From Bacteroidaceae bacterium (GTDB lineage Bacteria; Bacteroidota; Bacteroidia; Bacteroidales; Bacteroidaceae), in assembly GCA_017650105.1 (NCBI GenBank), contig JAGCFO010000032.1, positions 1 through 64,000 on the forward strand: a stretch of DNA of 64,000 nucleotides, read 5' to 3'. The notes under the pieces were generated by a model that made no database searches, was not told the DNA's origin, and saw only the letters and a list, made by a program, of their open reading frames with translations. A program made the translations under genes and the position numbers. This document shows positions 60,826 to 64,000 of this stretch, piece after piece; positions within the stretch are counted from its first letter, which is position 1, and each line of letters starts with the position of its first letter.

Positions 60826-63558
60826 TCAGTAAATCTGTTTCTTCCGATGGCAGATGTCGCAGAAGTCGCAATACTTGCATGCACTGTTGTCTTTAGCTTG
60901 AGTAAAGGGTTCTTCTGAGTTGAAAATTCGCTTTAGAAGGAGATGTAGCTCTCTGTCGAAATCATCGTACACTTGTTTCCGAAAGTCAACGAGAGGTGAT
61001 TTGTTTAATGAAAGAGTTGGGTCGTAATCATGATCAGTAGCTTTCTTTATATAGTAAAGTGCAGGGCTTACAGTAACGTCAGAGGGCAATTTGAAATCTT
61101 TAGCTGAAAGATTATCCTGACAGAGCACCCATGCATAGTAGAATGCCTGAAATACTTTTTGTTTATTGCGTTTTGTCCCTGGCTCTCCAAATAACTCGCT
61201 GATGTTATCAATGCCATATTCTTTACCTCCGGTTTTATAGTCGACAATTCTAAGGACGTTCTCCTTTTGGTCAATGCGGTCGATATATCCTCCTAAGGTG
61301 AGAGTGATGTCTCCTTCCGAGACTTCTGCTTGAACCTCAAGTTCGCTTTTATGGTATAGGAAGGGGGCACGCTGGGCATCAGAGAGAAGGACTTTCTTTA
61401 GATATCTTTCAAGGGCGGCAAAGTTGATTAAATGAATGCCGTCGTAGTGTACAGCATCGCTTGAAATGCTTTGGCTTATGTCAATTTTGAAGTACACTTC
61501 CTTAAAAACAGTGTCGACGATTTGATATATACTTATCTTGTCGTTTGCCAATGACTCCAGATCTGATTTCCGAATAATGGAATTCTGCTCAGTCAACTTG
61601 TCGTATGCCGCTTGTGCACATTTGTGAAAGAGTGTGCCGAACTGCGCCGTTGTAACCTCTTCGGTATTATCTTTATCCGTCTTTAACTCCTCTACGTACT
61701 TTAGCCAGAATTTGAGAGGGCATCCCATGAAATCTTGGAGTGCTGTGGGGGAAAGAATGCGAGGTTTTCCTCCGGGGAATGGAGAGAATCTCTTGAAAAG
61801 TCTTTGCTTGTTTTCCTCGTTCTGTTGGATAACGATGGGCTTGCTCCCGAAATCGGACGCGGATGGAGGAAGGAGCGTTTTGTGCCGTAAGAAACCATTC
61901 CATTCGACTTCTAGTTGAGTGATAAATCTTGATGGCACGGATTGGACTAGCCCGTCAGTTCCATTGTTGTAAACGAGTGTTACTCGCTCAGCACGTTGTA
62001 TGAGCCTATAGAAATAGAAAGCATAGACGGCGGTCTGTCGTTCGATAGTCGTAAGTCCGAAAGCTTTGCGCAGACTATATGGGATGAACGAAATCTCAGA
62101 TGGAGAGCGTGGAAGCATCCCTTCGTTAGTGGAAAGTAGGAGGATATGACGAAAATCAAGATTGCGTGTTTCCAACACACCCATTATCTGAAGTCCACAT
62201 GCCGGTTCTCCATGAAAAGGAATAGACGTACGCTTCAGGATCTGCATGAGTAATGAAAGAAGTAGCTGTCGTCCAGCATTAAGCGTCCCGTCTTCAACTA
62301 TCCTACACAAAGAGGTGATAGTAAGATGGGTGCGATACAAAGCCTCTTCCTCTTCTTGCAACCTTTGTTCCCTGTTCTTTAGCCGTAATCCATATTTATC
62401 TATCTCATTGCTGAGAGATAACAGCCATTCGCTATTGTTCTCAATTTCGCTTTTCTCCTCAATAAGCTCTGTCAGGAAATGAAAAACAGATGTTTGGTTG
62501 AGAGGAAATCCCATCGTGACGTTTACATCATGGATAGTATCGTCTGGTAGGGCATGTAACACGGATGGAAGTAATTTCTCATCAGCTAATACAATAGCTG
62601 TGTCTTGTTCTGGTTCAGTTATATTTTCCTTCAACCAATCATGAACAAAGGAAGCCTGAGCATTGTCGCTTGGTGCGCTAATAACAGTTATACCTTGAAT
62701 ACTTCGCAAGTTGTCATACGGATTCTCTTCTGCCAATGTGCTATCGTCAATCGCATTCCCAAACAGTTTGAGATTATTGCGTACGAAGCTTCCTGCTTCG
62801 TTGAAGAGCGCGTCAAGATAATATTTATCGTAGTCCCAATAGAAAAGGGCTTTTCCTGTGTCGTTTATCAGTTTAAATAGTTCCTCCTCAACTGTGCTAA
62901 GGACATTGAAGCCAATAAAAACGTACTTTTCAGACGAAAGCTTTTCCGGATGGAACGTTTCAACAGCGTTGCGATATAGCATGCCGGTGTATGCTAATCC
63001 CTGCTGTGATAATTGCTCGCGGACGGTGTCGTAAATCCGTCCCAGAACTTTCCAAACCTGAATGAAACTATCTTGTAACTTTGAATTGGTTTTTTGAGGA
63101 TTAAAGTTTCCGAAGAAATGCTTTAGGACGTCCAATTGCTCTGGTGTAAGGTATTCTTCGGGCGTTGACATCTCTTTGATACTTTCAAGATTGCTGAACA
63201 ACCCTTTAGCGTTTATGTGATTCTTGTCGATGTCGTTAAAGTCGGAAAGCATCAGTTCTCCCCATGAGTAGAAAGAATCGATAGGCTCGTTACGCTTTGT
63301 TTGTTCTTGGTAGATGCGATGTAAAAGACAAATAATTCGGATTGGGTCTTCAATCTTCAATTCTGAGAGCTGCTCGAACAATTCGGCAAGTGTAATGTAT
63401 GTTGGAGCAAAGAGAGGAGCCCCTTTGCTTTCTTCTAACAAGTGCTGATTGAAGAAAAGACTTGCACGTTTTCCTGGAAAGATGACAACGGTGTGAGAAA
63501 GATCTCCGTTACACCTTTTATATAAATCGTGCGCTACTATTGAGAGAAATGGTTTCAT
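60826..63558 (-). CDS. AddB-like PD-(D/E)xK exonuclease/helicase subunit
   Basis: 910 residues. The N-terminal inactive-helicase-like region begins SHTVVIFPGKRASLFFNQHL (degenerate Walker A). The central region has FRHILLLSTNEGMLPRSPSEISFIPYSLRKAFGL, typical of AddB/RecC-like proteins. The C-terminal RecB-type nuclease has IDYKTGGKE-like VLRIVDYKTGGK after GGYIDRIDQ, and a Cys cluster CKYCDFCDIC for an iron-sulfur centre. With AddA it would resect double-strand breaks. It overlaps the upstream AddA-like gene by 4 bases, indicating coupled translation. Confidence 0.85.
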   Translation of the reverse strand: MKPFLSIVAHDLYKRCNGDLSHTVVIFPGKRASLFFNQHLLEESKGAPLFAPTYITLAELFEQLSELKIEDPIRIICLLHRIYQEQTKRNEPIDSFYSWGELMLSDFNDIDKNHINAKGLFSNLESIKEMSTPEEYLTPEQLDVLKHFFGNFNPQKTNSKLQDSFIQVWKVLGRIYDTVREQLSQQGLAYTGMLYRNAVETFHPEKLSSEKYVFIGFNVLSTVEEELFKLINDTGKALFYWDYDKYYLDALFNEAGSFVRNNLKLFGNAIDDSTLAEENPYDNLRSIQGITVISAPSDNAQASFVHDWLKENITEPEQDTAIVLADEKLLPSVLHALPDDTIHDVNVTMGFPLNQTSVFHFLTELIEEKSEIENNSEWLLSLSNEIDKYGLRLKNREQRLQEEEEALYRTHLTITSLCRIVEDGTLNAGRQLLLSLLMQILKRTSIPFHGEPACGLQIMGVLETRNLDFRHILLLSTNEGMLPRSPSEISFIPYSLRKAFGLTTIERQTAVYAFYFYRLIQRAERVTLVYNNGTDGLVQSVPSRFITQLEVEWNGFLRHKTLLPPSASDFGSKPIVIQQNEENKQRLFKRFSPFPGGKPRILSPTALQDFMGCPLKFWLKYVEELKTDKDNTEEVTTAQFGTLFHKCAQAAYDKLTEQNSIIRKSDLESLANDKISIYQIVDTVFKEVYFKIDISQSISSDAVHYDGIHLINFAALERYLKKVLLSDAQRAPFLYHKSELEVQAEVSEGDITLTLGGYIDRIDQKENVLRIVDYKTGGKEYGIDNISELFGEPGTKRNKQKVFQAFYYAWVLCQDNLSAKDFKLPSDVTVSPALYYIKKATDHDYDPTLSLNKSPLVDFRKQVYDDFDRELHLLLKRIFNSEEPFTQAKDNSACKYCDFCDICHRKKQIY

Positions 63559-64000
63559 ACTTTCTTTATGTCTGAATTTGTGACGTACCAGAGATAGCCT
63601 TCCACATTCTTAAACCCCATTTTTGTGAGAAGGTCCATATATTTCTTCACTTGTTTTTCGTGAGCGGAATGGTGCATGCCGAATTTGAAATCAACGACAA
63701 TGGTCTTTTCCCCATTAATCATAACACGATCGGGACGATTTTGACGAACAATTCCGGTTTCGTCCTTTGTCAAGATAGTACACTCGTTATAAAGTTGATA
63801 AGTTCCGTCAAACCACTCTTTTACCTCAGGAAGCGTGAGGGCATGCCTTACGAAATCAGAAATGTTCTTTCTCTGTATTTTGTCGATTGTGCCCATTCGG
63901 TACAATTTGTCAATGTATCCAGATGTGTCGTCTGCAGTATAGATGTGTGCAAAAATGTCATGAAGTAATTTTCCTTGTTCGATGAACTCGCTCATAGGAC
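63555..64000 (-). CDS. AddA-like helicase-nuclease, C-terminal fragment cut by window edge
   Basis: Only the C-terminal ~148 residues are in the window; the frame stays open to base 64000, so the N-terminal helicase lies outside. The visible part is a RecB-family nuclease domain (FIEQGKLLHDIFAHIYT, RQNRPDRVMINGEKTIVVDFKFG with catalytic Asp and DxK). An internal Met at 63995 is not taken as the start. It is the partner of the AddB-like gene that overlaps it by 4 bases. Confidence 0.8.
   Translation of the reverse strand, partial: PMSEFIEQGKLLHDIFAHIYTADDTSGYIDKLYRMGTIDKIQRKNISDFVRHALTLPEVKEWFDGTYQLYNECTILTKDETGIVRQNRPDRVMINGEKTIVVDFKFGMHHSAHEKQVKKYMDLLTKMGFKNVEGYLWYVTNSDIKKV

Noticed and set aside
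1..64000. tRNA, rRNA, insertion sequence or prophage genes
   Set aside because: I looked for cloverleaf-like segments, transposase motifs and phage structural genes and found none I could support.

Overview
The window looks like chromosomal DNA of a Bacteroidales bacterium, most likely a Prevotellaceae member. The evidence is two SusC/SusD pairs, a Bacteroidetes putative porin, DUF4468, DUF4252 and DUF4301 family proteins, a PorT-type barrel, lipoprotein signals, few Shine-Dalgarno sites, and many promoters of the Bacteroidetes form TTTG-N19-21-TAnnTTTG. I see no rRNA, tRNA, CRISPR array or transposase.

Layout. 0.4-3.6 kb: a single-chain restriction-modification enzyme, followed by about 850 bp without genes that hold a 113-bp-period tandem repeat with compensated hairpins. 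4.4-8.3 kb: three secreted proteins (small, beta-helix, and repeat plus MBG). 8.4-10.6 kb: a FecCD-type permease and its binding lipoprotein, with no ATPase beside them. 10.8-17.9 kb: an acyl-carrier-like protein, an oxidoreductase, a porin, a 55-aa membrane protein, a DUF4468 protein and a Pif1/RecD-like helicase with an HRDC tail.

18.2-22.6 kb is the most unusual part. Two AT-richer modules of about 2.1 kb lie in tandem downstream of ppdK (pyruvate,phosphate dikinase). Each module ends in a copy of the last 10-11 ppdK codons plus stop, preceded by a shared ~85-bp block. The ppdK terminator and its flank are duplicated with one of the copies. Module cargo is (i) a Fic protein with an operator-like promoter plus a 133-aa protein, and (ii) an agmatine-deiminase-fold protein plus a protein resembling methylpurine-DNA glycosylase. 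This looks like two successive site-specific insertions at the 3' end of ppdK, with no recombinase present.

25.7-39.7 kb is mostly housekeeping: rRNA/tRNA uracil methyltransferase, flavin reductase, SIMPL protein, a DUF4252-TonB-plug fusion, PorT-like barrel, UvrA, a GHL10 glycosidase lipoprotein, NudC, 5'-nucleotidase and a diacylglycerol-kinase-like enzyme. 40.1-57.7 kb is a large co-directional surface locus: FAS1 - SusC (broken by one in-frame TAG) - SusD - FAS1 - FAS1 - SusC - SusD - DUF4301. It has no glycosidase, sulfatase, peptidase or regulator. 58-64 kb holds a strongly repetitive gene-free stretch, an AlkZ-like protein, an FAD-dependent dehydrogenase, and an AddB-like nuclease with the C-terminus of its AddA-like partner, cut by the window edge.

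A dispersed AT-rich intergenic repeat (motifs CCCTTCTTC, A-tract/T-tract, core TCGCGATA, TTTGTTCTCC) occurs at least seven times, usually just upstream of genes.
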